Source: an uncultured Colwellia sp.
Lineage (GTDB): Bacteria; Pseudomonadota; Gammaproteobacteria; Enterobacterales; Alteromonadaceae
Assembly: GCA_913058405.1 (NCBI GenBank)
Contig: CAJXRC010000003.1
Span: 1 to 62,570 of the forward strand
Direction of reading: 5' to 3'
DNA: 62,570 nucleotides
The notes below the pieces were generated by a model. That model was not told the origin of the DNA and searched no databases. It worked only from the letters and a program-made list of their open reading frames with translations. The position numbers and the translations under genes are program-made. The first letter of the stretch is position 1; each line of letters starts with the position of its first letter. Of the stretch, positions 1 through 9,133 are shown piece after piece.

Positions 1-782
<782 letters not shown>

Positions 783-889
783 TTATTCCTGAATCCAAAG
801 TCGAGTAAGAGGCATAGCATAGACGAACTATTTCTCTGGATCTTCTCATCGAGCCGTACCTTCAACGTAACAACTCTTCATTTATTTTC

Positions 890-919
890 TCAAAGTCCAT
901 GATCATCCATGGACTTTGA
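890..919 (-). terminator. Perfect 12-bp hairpin behind the AhpD-like gene
   Basis: TCAAAGTCCATG (890-901) and CATGGACTTTGA (908-919) are exact inverted repeats around a 6-base loop. They begin 26 bases past the stop of the minus-strand gene at 945. There is no clear T run on the minus strand, so this may be a weak terminator or a 3'-end stabilising hairpin. Confidence 0.5.
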
Positions 920-944
920 AGTAGGACTGGTCAATACATATTAT

Positions 945-1496
945 CTAAGGCTTGGACCAAGCAAAACCTTTTGCAAACGGATCTAGAGGCGTTTTAATTA
1001 AGTGATTGGCGTAGTTCGACATAGTCTTGTGTGCGATACCAATGAGAACATCAAATACATTTGCTTTAGTGAACCCTGCGTTTAGAAATAACTGGACTTC
1101 ATCATCTTCCAGCCAGCCACGTTTACGTACCATTGATAAAGTAAACTGGCGAAGAGCTTCCAGTTTTTGGTTATCATATGCCTGCACTGCACGAGCAGTT
1201 TCAACAATGGCATCATCAATCTTATCCATTTTAGCGATGCCAGTGTGCCCAGCCATACAATACTCACAATTATGTTCCGCATTGATGGTAAACCATACTA
1301 CATGGCGCTGCTCTGGAGTTAAGCTAGATTTCACAAAGAAGTGAGAGAGTGCCATATAAGCCTCAGCTGCCTGCGGTGACTCAGCAAGACCTGCAATCAT
1401 GTTGGGCACCATACCCATGGTGCTCTTGGCTTTTTCTAAGCTTTTCTTCCCTTCTTCCGAGGCGGTTTCAGGTGTATGAATAGTAAATGAAGTCAT
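945..1496 (-). CDS. AhpD-like / carboxymuconolactone decarboxylase family protein
   Basis: A 183-residue, all-helical AhpD-fold protein. The family signature is plain: C77-E-Y-C80 followed by H84 in the stretch AEHNCEYCMAGHTG, the redox CxxC plus histidine of AhpD-type alkylhydroperoxidases. Such proteins reduce peroxides or act as small thiol oxidoreductases in the cytoplasm; the substrate cannot be told. The ATG at 1496 has a good AAGGAAAG ribosome site. It is transcribed away from a cluster of TetR-type operators (1543-1610), so it is probably the direct target of the TetR protein encoded at 2094. The setting between fatty-acid genes and GST-like genes suggests a role in handling lipid peroxides, which is inference. 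Confidence 0.88.
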   Translation of the reverse strand: MTSFTIHTPETASEEGKKSLEKAKSTMGMVPNMIAGLAESPQAAEAYMALSHFFVKSSLTPEQRHVVWFTINAEHNCEYCMAGHTGIAKMDKIDDAIVETARAVQAYDNQKLEALRQFTLSMVRKRGWLEDDEVQLFLNAGFTKANVFDVLIGIAHKTMSNYANHLIKTPLDPFAKGFAWSKP

Positions 1497-1542
1497 GTGA
1501 CTTTCCTTATTTTGTAAAAGATCATATTTATACTAATCATTT

Positions 1543-1558
1543 TGTACATAGTTGTACA
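1543..1558. promoter_or_regulatory. Putative TetR operator, site 1
   Basis: TGTACATAGTTGTACA is a near-palindrome 47 bases upstream of the AhpD-like start. It recurs in variant form at 1576-1591, 1595-1610 and 2013-2028 and in front of the second TetR gene (8747-8861). The placement fits repression of the minus-strand gene. Confidence 0.65.
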
Positions 1559-1575
1559 GAATAAAATACAAATAC

Positions 1576-1610
1576 TGTACAACTATGTTCAAAATGAACA
1601 TAGTTGTACT
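1576..1610. promoter_or_regulatory. Putative TetR operators, sites 2 and 3, as a head-to-head pair
   Basis: Two further copies of the 16-base element lie here in opposite orientation (1576-1591 and 1595-1610). Together they form an exact 15-bp inverted repeat, 1577-1591 against 1595-1609, with only AAA between. The pair could bind two dimers or form a DNA or RNA hairpin. Confidence 0.6.
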
Positions 1611-2012
1611 TTCCAGCGGAAGTCCTGTTAAACAGTCGGTTAATCAAACATTGCAAGGAAAAGAAGCTACAAACCGGGTCTGCATATATCCTCTTCACGG
1701 GTAAAACGATAAGCACTATTATTAAAGGCCCCTAACAGTTCGTTCAAAATATACCTTAACTGCCTCTCTATGCATTATGTTCACGCCTAAACCTCCACTA
1801 ATGTTAATATCAAAGACGCGAAGATACTTCATCTGGGGGCACCATTTTGAATAGTTTGTCAGTAGCTTGAAACAATCCCCTAAGTCTTCATGTTTATCAG
1901 CTTTCACGCTAAATTCAGAAATAGCCTTATCTTGGGTATGGTGCAAACTCTCACCGGCTTGCTTCAACTCTCACTATCTATTATTCCCTAATAGATCACG
2001 CTTTCTTTATTT
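1611..2012. other. Intergenic stretch without a convincing gene
   Basis: The longest open frame (1722-1967, minus, 81 codons) resembles no family I know and has no clear ribosome site, so I do not call it. At 1731-1746 the plus strand reads CTAACAGTTCGTTCAA-like sequence that resembles the left arm of class-1 integron attC sites, but no matching right arm is visible (see rejected items). Nothing else stands out. Confidence 0.4.
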
Positions 2013-2028
2013 TGTCTCTAGCTGTACA
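2013..2028. promoter_or_regulatory. Putative TetR operator, site 4 (autoregulation)
   Basis: TGTCTCTAGCTGTACA matches the right half of the operator motif and lies 66 bases upstream of the TetR start at 2094. This position suits autorepression. The left half is degenerate. Confidence 0.45.
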
Positions 2029-2093
2029 ATAAAATTCATTAATGTAACTGTTGCTAGTAAACGTATTACAGTGTCAGAAAAAGGAGAGATGAA

Positions 2094-2708
2094 GTGGGAA
2101 GGCCCAGACAATTTAAACGTGACCAAGCAGTTGAAATAGCGATGCATGAATTTTGGCAGCAAGGCTATTCAGAAGTTTCAGTCAAGTCATTATGTCAAAA
2201 AATTGGGATAACGCGCTCTAGCTTCTACAACACGTTTGGCTCCATCGAAGTCCTATTTAGTGAGGCGGTGGACCTTTATAATTCCGACGCCCCTAGCCGA
2301 AAGTTTAAACCTGTGTATACAGAGGAGATGGGGAATTCGGCACAGTTAGAAACGCCAATCAATAGCATAAGAATTATGTTTTATACGCTATGTAAATTCC
2401 GAGCACGGGATCCTGAACACCGGGGTTGCCTGATTGTCAATTGTTTGGGAGAGCTTAATCACCTTAATGAACAAGTACGGACGGATATTTTAGGACGAAT
2501 GCAGATGTTAAGAGATGAATTTCATGAAACTCTGAATCTAGCGGTTGATTTGGATGAATTACCAAAAGATACCGATACACATGAATTAGCACTCTCATTG
2601 CAGACCCTTGCAGTCGGAATAAATAGTATGTCAAAAATTGTTCATGCTGAGGAAGAATTGCTTGCTATCGCTAATTCCACATTGGATGGTCTTGGAATCA
2701 AAACCTAA
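2094..2708 (+). CDS. TetR/AcrR family transcriptional regulator (copy 1)
   Basis: A 204-residue TetR-family repressor. The N-terminal three-helix DNA-binding domain spans about residues 8-55, with the recognition segment GITRSSFYNTFGS; the rest is the ligand-binding and dimerisation domain. The start is GTG at 2094 behind an AGGAGA site. The choice is supported by the paralogue at 8713, whose ATG falls at the same place in an otherwise near-identical MGR-x-x-x-FxRDQAVEIAMHEFWQ beginning. Operators lie on both sides of the intergenic region (2013 and 1543-1610), so it probably represses itself and the AhpD-like gene. The ligand is unknown; a fatty acyl-CoA, fatty acid or electrophile would fit the neighbours. 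Confidence 0.92.
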   Translation: MGRPRQFKRDQAVEIAMHEFWQQGYSEVSVKSLCQKIGITRSSFYNTFGSIEVLFSEAVDLYNSDAPSRKFKPVYTEEMGNSAQLETPINSIRIMFYTLCKFRARDPEHRGCLIVNCLGELNHLNEQVRTDILGRMQMLRDEFHETLNLAVDLDELPKDTDTHELALSLQTLAVGINSMSKIVHAEEELLAIANSTLDGLGIKT

Positions 2709-2902
2709 TTTACATATCACGCCAAGGAGCATCGACGAATCCTCGTAGGTTAACGAACCACAGAATAACAAAATGTTAACCTTGATTCAGCTCTCAATAT
2801 TTTATTTCACATTTTGACCTTATTACTTTAACTGAAGATATATCTCACAAAGCCCCTCACTAAATTGGATCGTTACACCCTATACAATTCCTCAGGTGTT
2901 GG

Positions 2903-3283
2903 TTATTGGTTTCGCTTATTTTTTATTAAAAACATTACGATACAAAACAATCCACACGAAGATATCGCCACAAAATTTTCATTTGATTGTGATGATAAAA
3001 GTAATAAAAAACCTTTGTTTTTAGTTAGCCCTGAAAAACTGGAAACACAAAAAGGGCAAAGAAACAATCTCCCAACTTGCCAGAACTGCTGACGAAATCG
3101 CTCAACTGTAATAGGGCCTGTAGCCAATACAAGCGCAATTCCCACAATAATAGATAGTCCTAAAGAATTGCGCCACAAAACTGGATCAGTATCGAAGTAA
3201 TATATAACCATTACTAAATACCAGATTACATAACACCAAAGGATCTGGATACCTGCTGGCATAGTTCTTAAATATTGGCGCAT
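2903..3283 (-). CDS. Small inner-membrane protein of unknown function
   Basis: A 126-residue protein with two strong hydrophobic segments near residues 12-30 and 40-56 and a possible third near 72-84. Charged stretches such as ERFRQQFW and KNKRNQ would flank the membrane parts. The start at 3283 begins MRQYLRTMPAGIQILW and has an AGAAG-type ribosome site. I do not recognise a named family, although the look is of a conserved hypothetical membrane protein of marine gammaproteobacteria. It lies just downstream of the GST-like genes on the same strand and may be cotranscribed, with a 64-base gap. Confidence 0.6.
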   Translation of the reverse strand: MRQYLRTMPAGIQILWCYVIWYLVMVIYYFDTDPVLWRNSLGLSIIVGIALVLATGPITVERFRQQFWQVGRLFLCPFCVSSFSGLTKNKGFLLLLSSQSNENFVAISSCGLFCIVMFLIKNKRNQ

Positions 3284-3347
3284 TATGTTCTTCTCTATAT
3301 AAGGGATGATTTCACTTTAAGAAGCAAAGGACTAACATAAACTGTCC

Positions 3348-4427
3348 TCAACAAAGTACAACTTTATTGTTTTTACGTACTACCCGGGCTCGTTGCTTGT
3401 AAGCCAACAGTTCACTACCACCAACTATCCCCAGTAATTCAGACGTTGTGGACTCATTTAATTTGAGGCAGTCCAGTACGCGTTGTAATTTCCATACAGG
3501 AGCGGTGGCAACGACGCGAGTAGATTTTTTGTCTAGCAAAGTAAAGTTCATGCCGCTGAGCGCACCCGGCAACTTTTTCTCATTAGGATTATTTTCTGCC
3601 CAGTCATCAACACGGCGAGCTGATTCAAGTAATAAAGGAATAGAATCTTCGATAATAATCTTAAGCAGCCTTTCTATCATTTTCGGAATTTCATCATTAG
3701 CAACGAAATCGCCGCTGGACTTTGGATGGTCGGCCATTTTCTCTACCCAAGATGCAAGATATGGTGCTTTATCTTTCATTAGCTTACCAGGAGCTGGATC
3801 CAAATAGAGGTGTGCGTACAGAGGTCCAAATAGTGCAAAATCTCCAAGACAAGGTCGATCACCCAATAGGTATTCGTGCTGTTGAAAGTGCTCATTTAAT
3901 AGAGATAGTAGCATTTCGTGTCGTTGTTCAACCGCTTCACAAATTTCAGCTGTTAGCCCCAGTTTTGGCATCAAAGAACGAAAACGCATCGATAATTTAT
4001 TACCAATCCAGTATTTAATAGATTTTGGCGCAAACCTGAAAGCCATTCGGCCAAACTCAGGAAGAATATAGTCATAGTTCTCTGGGTAGTTCCAGCGATA
4101 ATGTAAGCAAGAGAAAGGCACCATCCATTCATCTCCATAAACCTCCAACAGGGCGCTAGCCAGTTTTTGCTTAGGACCTGAGGGAGTAACGAGGTTACTT
4201 TTATTTTCCTCTTCAAAGTGGTCAATAATAGCACTACTGTCTTGCAGTACCTCGCCATCATCTAAAGAGACTACAGGGATATACATCGTACCGGTCTTTT
4301 TCTTAATAAAATTATATTGTTCAAGCATAGTCACAAATATCTCTTTATAAGATATGCTTTTGTATTGTAAATATGAACGTACTTTTGCTGTAAAAGGGGA
4401 GATTTTCAAGCCGTAAAGATTTATCAT
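3348..4427 (-). CDS. Glutathione S-transferase-like protein with long C-terminal extension
   Basis: A 359-residue protein. Residues 1-80 form a thioredoxin-like GST N-domain starting LYGLKISPFTAKVR, with the cis-Pro region TMYIPVVSLDD and the EDSSAII-like glutathione-binding turn (here QDSSAI). Residues 90-240 form the helical GST C-domain, with the conserved LGDRPCLGDFALFGPLYAHL segment. About 110 residues follow that ordinary GSTs (200-230 residues) lack. No cysteine or serine is obvious at the usual catalytic tip (SPFT), so S9 or T12 may serve. The ribosome site AGGAAA precedes the ATG at 4427. It is paired with a second GST gene just upstream. Substrate unknown; conjugation or reduction of lipid-derived electrophiles is an inference. 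Confidence 0.82.
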   Translation of the reverse strand: MINLYGLKISPFTAKVRSYLQYKSISYKEIFVTMLEQYNFIKKKTGTMYIPVVSLDDGEVLQDSSAIIDHFEEENKSNLVTPSGPKQKLASALLEVYGDEWMVPFSCLHYRWNYPENYDYILPEFGRMAFRFAPKSIKYWIGNKLSMRFRSLMPKLGLTAEICEAVEQRHEMLLSLLNEHFQQHEYLLGDRPCLGDFALFGPLYAHLYLDPAPGKLMKDKAPYLASWVEKMADHPKSSGDFVANDEIPKMIERLLKIIIEDSIPLLLESARRVDDWAENNPNEKKLPGALSGMNFTLLDKKSTRVVATAPVWKLQRVLDCLKLNESTTSELLGIVGGSELLAYKQRARVVRKNNKVVLC

Positions 4428-4530
4428 GATAGTGTTTCCTGCTAAAAAAAATATTATTTTTGGACCCTGTGTGAAATAAAAATAACCTTCAAAACAAACA
4501 AAGACTAAATGTTAACTTACCGTTGAATTA

Positions 4531-5217
4531 CTAAAGTAAACTACCATTCTGGGTGAACAAAACTTCTTTAACATCATCCGTCATTTCTTCTTTTCGGAGA
4601 ATTGTGTCCTTACCAATATCAATGGCTCGTCTTACTGCGGGGCGCTGCTTCATTGTTTCATTCCAGCGTTTTACATTCGGCCATCGATCCAGAGTATGTC
4701 CCATCGCTCGATAGGGACGAACCCAGGGAAAGGTAGCCATATCTGCAATACTGTATTCCCCGCACATATATTTCTTGCCTTCAAGTTGCTTATCTAAAAC
4801 AGTCAGTAGTCTCATATATTCATTATCATAGCGATCTTCGGCATACTTTGATTTGTTAACATAATTTCTAAAGTGACCAAGCTGTCCAGTCATTGGGCCT
4901 AAACCGGACATTTGCCAAAATAACCATTGCATAATATCGTAGCGCCTACTGCTATCTATTGGAAGAAACAGCCCTGTTTTTTCTGCTAGATAAAATAGAA
5001 TTGCCCCTGATTCAAATACGGAAATCTTCTTTTTGGGATTCCCATTATCTACAATAGCTGGCATTCGATTATTGGGACTTATCTTGAGAAATTCAGATTT
5101 AAATTGTTCTCCTTTACCAATATTGATTGGAACCACTCTATAATCCAAACCTGATTCTTCCAAAAAAATTGCGATTTTCCAACCGTTAGGTGTTGGCGCG
5201 AAAAATAAATCGATCAT
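4531..5217 (-). CDS. Nu-class glutathione transferase / disulfide-bond reductase, YfcG-like
   Basis: A 228-residue cytosolic GST. The N-terminus MIDLFFAPTPNGWK carries the T9-P-N11 signature of Nu-class (YfcG/YghU) enzymes, which bind two glutathiones and act as GSH-dependent disulfide reductases. Further hallmarks are the cis-Pro stretch NNRMPAIVD, FESGAILFYLAEKTG and the C-domain segment YSIADMATFPWV. Length and order match E. coli YfcG. The ATG at 5217 has GGGGAG upstream. It is the first of a likely minus-strand run (5217 to 2903) containing both GST-like genes and the small membrane protein. The placement among fatty-acid genes suggests redox protection during lipid catabolism (inference). 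Confidence 0.9.
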   Translation of the reverse strand: MIDLFFAPTPNGWKIAIFLEESGLDYRVVPINIGKGEQFKSEFLKISPNNRMPAIVDNGNPKKKISVFESGAILFYLAEKTGLFLPIDSSRRYDIMQWLFWQMSGLGPMTGQLGHFRNYVNKSKYAEDRYDNEYMRLLTVLDKQLEGKKYMCGEYSIADMATFPWVRPYRAMGHTLDRWPNVKRWNETMKQRPAVRRAIDIGKDTILRKEEMTDDVKEVLFTQNGSLL

Positions 5218-5491
5218 TGGTTACTCCCCCTGACGAATAGTAGCGGCTTTATAAACAAAAAAGCCTTATCCTATTCACTTTATAACTATTTCTCATTCAA
5301 TTTGAACGGTTGAGATAAAGATATACCCTAACCGCACTACAATTGAAGTATCCTAACCAGCACTACTAATCGAGATATAAGCTTAATAAAATACAAACCG
5401 CATAATCATGTTTATAACAATCAATTTGCTCTATAAATATTCTGATTCAGAAAGTTATAGTTAACTTGACCGAAGTAGTACAAGAGAAAAG

Positions 5492-7132
5492 TTAGTAGAC
5501 GACCTCTTCTTCCCATACGACTCCACTTGGGTTAACTGCGATCAAATCTTCTCGGTACTTAGACTCGATACTCATTCTTTTCAGCTTCATTGTAGCCGTC
5601 AATAGCTCGTTAGCTACGGTCCAAGGTGATTCAACAACAAAAAGTGCTGCTAATTTTTCATGTGATTCGAGTTCACTATTCAACTTAGCCAAAAACAAAT
5701 TTAGACTGTCTACAATCTCATCATTTTCTCTACTATTTTCGACATTAAGAACTACAAGCGCCACTGGCTGCCGCATTCCGGAACCCATTACGCATGTCTG
5801 TTCAATATAGGGGTTATCTAAAACGAGGGATTCAATCGGTACAGGCGCAACATACTTACCTTTAGCGGATTTGAATTGTTCTTTGAGCCTGCCAATAATT
5901 TTCCAGATCCCGTGTTCATCAAATGACCCGCAATCACCAGTTTTAAACCACCCTTGTTCGAACTCTTCTTTATTAGCTTCTGGATTTTGGTAATACTCAT
6001 CAAATACAGAATCACCTCTTATAAGAATTTCTCCTTGATCAGATAGTTTCATTTCAACTCCTTTGACAGGAACACCAATGCATCCTAATCGTTCTTCTAA
6101 AAATTGTGAATTCTTACATGCAGCTCCACTGGTCTCCGTCATCCCCCATGCTTCATAGATATCTATCCCAATTTGGTGGTACCAGTTCAACAGGCCGGGT
6201 GAAATAGGTGCAGTGCCTGAAATAAAACGTTTGCAGTGCTTAAATCCAAGCTTTTGACGAATTTGTGCCGCGACCTTTAAGCTTTGATCCGTTTTCAACA
6301 ACTGTTGTAGATCACCATCCTTTATTTGAGAAAATACTTGAGATTGAAAGTTGGTCCAGAGTCTTGGAACTGATGCAAATAAAGTGACCTGAGCATAATG
6401 TAAATCTTGAACAAAAGTCTCCCTACTTTCATTGAAGAATACTTCCGTTGAATTGTAAATCGAGCCCATTATTGCAAAAGATCTCTCTGCTATGTGCGCC
6501 ATAGGTAGATATGAGAGTATGCGGTTATGCGAGTCAACAAACCAGTCATCCAACCCTCTAATTCCAGCAGCAATATTATCGTGGGTAAGAACAACGCCTT
6601 TTGGTACGCCTGTACTGCCTGATGTATAAATAATAGTCAGAACGTCATTTTCGTCAGGGTGATTTATTTGAGTGAGCGGCGCATAATTATCTAACCAATT
6701 ATTCCAGTGAAAATCGGGGTCTATCGTAGGATAGGGGAGCGCTATTTTGTTTAGAGTTTGACACGCACTTGCCGCTGCACTAGCATCATCAACCTTACCT
6801 ACGAAGACGGCTTTCGCTCCACTGTGACTTAGAACGTGCTTAATCGTTTTGGCATTTGCGGAGGGGTAAATGGGTACACTGATCATACCCGCCATCATTA
6901 TTGCAATATCCGTCACTATCCATTCAGCGCAGTTATGCGCAAGAATAGCAATTCGTTCGCCCTTTTGGTACCCCTGGGCCAGCAAGCCTGAAGCAATCTT
7001 TCTCGCCATCACATCGACGTCTTTAAAGGAATAGGTATTCCATTGACTATTGACGGGTTGATGCAAATAAGCTTGTTCAGGGTTCTGTTCAACTCTATGA
7101 GAAAATTGCTGAAGTGGTAATAAATAGTTCAT
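5492..7132 (-). CDS. AMP-dependent acyl-CoA synthetase / fatty-acid-CoA ligase
   Basis: A 546-residue ANL-superfamily enzyme that activates a carboxylic acid to its CoA thioester through an acyl-adenylate. The P-loop-like motif TIIYTSGSTGVPKG is near residue 175, the A5-type motif YEAWGMTETSG near 330 and the hinge region WFKTGDCGSFDEHG near 405; the segment GRLKEQFKSAKGKYVAP is typical of long-chain FadD-type ligases. I chose the ATG at 7132 (MNYLLPLQQFSHRV) over one 13 codons upstream because family members start here. With the crotonase upstream and fadBA across the regulator it would feed acyl-CoA into beta-oxidation. The chain length and nature of the acid (fatty, terpenoid, steroid side chain) cannot be told. 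Confidence 0.9.
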   Translation of the reverse strand: MNYLLPLQQFSHRVEQNPEQAYLHQPVNSQWNTYSFKDVDVMARKIASGLLAQGYQKGERIAILAHNCAEWIVTDIAIMMAGMISVPIYPSANAKTIKHVLSHSGAKAVFVGKVDDASAAASACQTLNKIALPYPTIDPDFHWNNWLDNYAPLTQINHPDENDVLTIIYTSGSTGVPKGVVLTHDNIAAGIRGLDDWFVDSHNRILSYLPMAHIAERSFAIMGSIYNSTEVFFNESRETFVQDLHYAQVTLFASVPRLWTNFQSQVFSQIKDGDLQQLLKTDQSLKVAAQIRQKLGFKHCKRFISGTAPISPGLLNWYHQIGIDIYEAWGMTETSGAACKNSQFLEERLGCIGVPVKGVEMKLSDQGEILIRGDSVFDEYYQNPEANKEEFEQGWFKTGDCGSFDEHGIWKIIGRLKEQFKSAKGKYVAPVPIESLVLDNPYIEQTCVMGSGMRQPVALVVLNVENSRENDEIVDSLNLFLAKLNSELESHEKLAALFVVESPWTVANELLTATMKLKRMSIESKYREDLIAVNPSGVVWEEEVVY

Positions 7133-7320
7133 GATAAATCTCGCTTTTGGTAAATTAACACACCATAACAATGGTATTAAGTTTTTCAGAAAAGAATCCT
7201 ATACCTAATGAAGTTCACTATATTCTAGTAAGGTGAGGCTTTCTTTTCTGAGCTAAGGCCTTCAAGTTGAACCAGTTTAATTTTGAGGTTCTCATCGATT
7301 GGCTGTTGTCATTGCGATCG

Positions 7321-8025
7321 CTAGTTAAGGGCAATCTCTGCCAGCTGGCTCAGATCTTTTTGTAACGCAGCCGCAATATCATCACCTAATCCAGCCTTAG
7401 TCCTTGATTTGGTGATTCGATATGCATTCATGTCCAATCGGGCTAACTGCGTCGCAACAGTCTCAGCTCGAGATAGTAATGTACTTTCATCCACAGACTC
7501 ATCCAGATAACCTGCGGAAACTGCCCCTTGTGCATCGTAAAGCTGTGCCAAATCTACTGCTTTTAACGCATGGTTTTTGTTCAACCTAGCCTTAGTCAGT
7601 TCTACTCCGAAATGAGGTAGTGGCATGCCAATTGAAACCTCATTTAGTCCTATTTTATAGTTTCCCTTGATGCCAACTCTATAATCTACAGATAACAGCA
7701 TCATTGCCCCCATAGCCATAGCATGGCCGCTGGCCGCAATTATTACGGGTGTTCTAAATGTTATTAGGCGTTGAGCAAGTAAACCTCCTGCTTCCAATAA
7801 GTTACTCATTTTCTCACCACCTTGAGCCATTATTTTTAGATCAAAGCCTGCAGAAAACTTACCTGCACGACCTGTGATGATTACAACCTTTTCCGCCTTT
7901 GTAGCTCGGTCAAGTGCAGTATTTAGCTGCTCGAACATATCAAATGAAAGGGCATTAGCCTTGCTGTCATCCATTTTAATAACGTAGTAATCTTGTTCTT
8001 CTCTTACTTCAATTAAGTTAGCCAT
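7321..8025 (-). CDS. Enoyl-CoA hydratase/isomerase (crotonase) family protein
   Basis: A 234-residue crotonase-fold enzyme. It shows the oxyanion-hole segments KFSAGFDLK near residue 60 and ASGHAMAMGAMMLLSVDYR near residue 100, where crotonases have the GxALGGG-like turn; here the glycines are replaced by AMAMGAM. The usual paired glutamates of hydratases are not both evident around NEVSIGMPLPH, so an isomerase, hydrolase or hydratase activity stays open. At 234 residues it is a little shorter than typical hydratases (about 260). The ATG at 8025 has a GAGG site. It lies between the TetR paralogue and the acyl-CoA ligase, all on the minus strand, and is probably cotranscribed and controlled by that TetR. 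Confidence 0.85.
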   Translation of the reverse strand: MANLIEVREEQDYYVIKMDDSKANALSFDMFEQLNTALDRATKAEKVVIITGRAGKFSAGFDLKIMAQGGEKMSNLLEAGGLLAQRLITFRTPVIIAASGHAMAMGAMMLLSVDYRVGIKGNYKIGLNEVSIGMPLPHFGVELTKARLNKNHALKAVDLAQLYDAQGAVSAGYLDESVDESTLLSRAETVATQLARLDMNAYRITKSRTKAGLGDDIAAALQKDLSQLAEIALN

Positions 8026-8086
8026 TGTATGAGCCTCGCGTGTGTTAATTTATTTGAATTTGTTAACTTTCTCAGACGAATTTTTA

Positions 8087-8713
8087 TTAATCATGTTTAG
8101 CTGCATTAATTCCAATCCCATCTAAGGTAGAATTTGCAATAGCATTTAAGCCTTCTTCAGCATGAATAATTTTAGACATACTGTTTATTCCAACTGCAAG
8201 GGTCTGTAATGACAGCGCCAATTTATGTGTATCTGTATGTTTTGGCAATTCCCCCAGATTTACCGCCAAACGTAGAGTTTTATGGAATTCACCCCTTAAC
8301 ACCTGAATTCGCCCTAAAATATCTGTCTGTGCTTGTGCATTGAAATGATTTAAGTCACCCAAGCAATTGATAATCAAGCACCCTCTGTGTTCAGAATCTC
8401 TTGCCCGTAATTTACATAACGTCTGAAACATACTTCTGATGCTATTGACCGGTGTTTCTAAGTTACCTTTATCTTCTTCTTCGCTTGAGTATGCAGTTCT
8501 TAGTTTACGAATAGGTGCATCGTATTCATAAAGATCTAAGACCTCAGCAAAGAGCAACTCGATGGACCCAAATGTGTTGTAAAAACTAGATCGCGATATC
8601 CCAATTTTTTGAGATACTGACTTGATTGAAACTTCCGAATAGCCATGCTGCCAAAATTCATGCATCGCTATTTCGACTGCTTGGTCACGATTAAATTCTA
8701 TGATCCTTCCCAT
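8087..8713 (-). CDS. TetR/AcrR family transcriptional regulator (copy 2)
   Basis: A 208-residue paralogue of the regulator at 2094. The helix-turn-helix regions are almost the same (RDQAVEIAMHEFWQxGYSEV, then SSFYNTFGSIE), and similarity continues through the C-domain (HRGCLI-NCLG, LPKxTDTHxLALSLQTLAVG). The start is ATG at 8713, equivalent to the GTG start of copy 1; an in-frame ATG 13 codons upstream is less likely. Three copies of the operator motif lie in the gap to fadB (8747-8861), the first 34 bases from the start codon, so autoregulation and control of fadBA are both plausible. It probably also covers the downstream crotonase and acyl-CoA ligase. The ligand may be an acyl-CoA. Confidence 0.92.
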   Translation of the reverse strand: MGRIIEFNRDQAVEIAMHEFWQHGYSEVSIKSVSQKIGISRSSFYNTFGSIELLFAEVLDLYEYDAPIRKLRTAYSSEEEDKGNLETPVNSIRSMFQTLCKLRARDSEHRGCLIINCLGDLNHFNAQAQTDILGRIQVLRGEFHKTLRLAVNLGELPKHTDTHKLALSLQTLAVGINSMSKIIHAEEGLNAIANSTLDGIGINAAKHD

Positions 8714-8746
8714 TTCATCGCCTTCCTTTCGCCTAATGACTTTATA

Positions 8747-8861
8747 GTACACTAGTGTACAAAATAAAAAAAGAGTGTTTTCGTTGTTACCGTAAAATTA
8801 TTGTACATAACTGGACAAAATAACAAAAAGATGTTTTACTGATTTTGTTCACTAGTGTACA
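8747..8861. promoter_or_regulatory. Three putative TetR operators between tetR copy 2 and fadB
   Basis: GTACACTAGTGTAC (8747-8760) is a perfect palindrome. TGTACATAACTGGACA (8802-8817) and TGTTCACTAGTGTACA (8846-8861) are variants. They share the outer TGTaCA...TGTACA halves with the sites near copy 1 but mostly carry CTAG in the centre, so the two regulators may share or cross-bind. The remaining gap to fadB (8862-9133) holds an AGGAGG at about 8871 with no sensible start behind it and no other gene. Confidence 0.65.
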
Positions 8862-9133
8862 AAAGCTGAAGGAGGCGTTTAAATACTAATTGTATATAAA
8901 ACTACAATTAGCAGAAAAAAGCGTTTTCGATATATGTCATCTTTAACTGTTCTGATTTTATATTCACTCAATCAGCAGGGAAGATAATGCGCCAGTTTAG
9001 TCACAAGAATGTAAATTTTTTTGGTTTAATTGATAAATACATCGAACACTGATTATTTATCCTTTCAAAAAACAATGACTCCCGTAAATCATACGGGATG
9101 GATTAACTATATTATAAATATTGAGGCTTAAAT

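Noticed and set aside
1727-1862. Integron attC-like half site (CTAACAGTTCGTTCAA at 1731-1746)
   Set aside because: It matches the left arm of class-1 cassette sites at 15 of 16 bases, but no GTTRRRY right arm lies at a fitting distance; the best candidate near 1845-1862 reads GTCAG. No integrase or cassette array is present. A covariance search (HattCI/IntegronFinder) would decide.
1722-1967. 81-codon minus-strand open frame
   Set aside because: No ribosome site, no family likeness, and it runs through the attC-like and operator-rich intergenic area. Not supported as a gene.
1867-2139. 90-codon plus-strand frame overlapping the TetR start
   Set aside because: It is in another frame than the clear TetR gene and has no protein likeness.
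2865-3092. 75-codon plus-strand frame
   Set aside because: It lies antisense over the end of the membrane-protein gene at 2903-3283 and has no likeness to a family.
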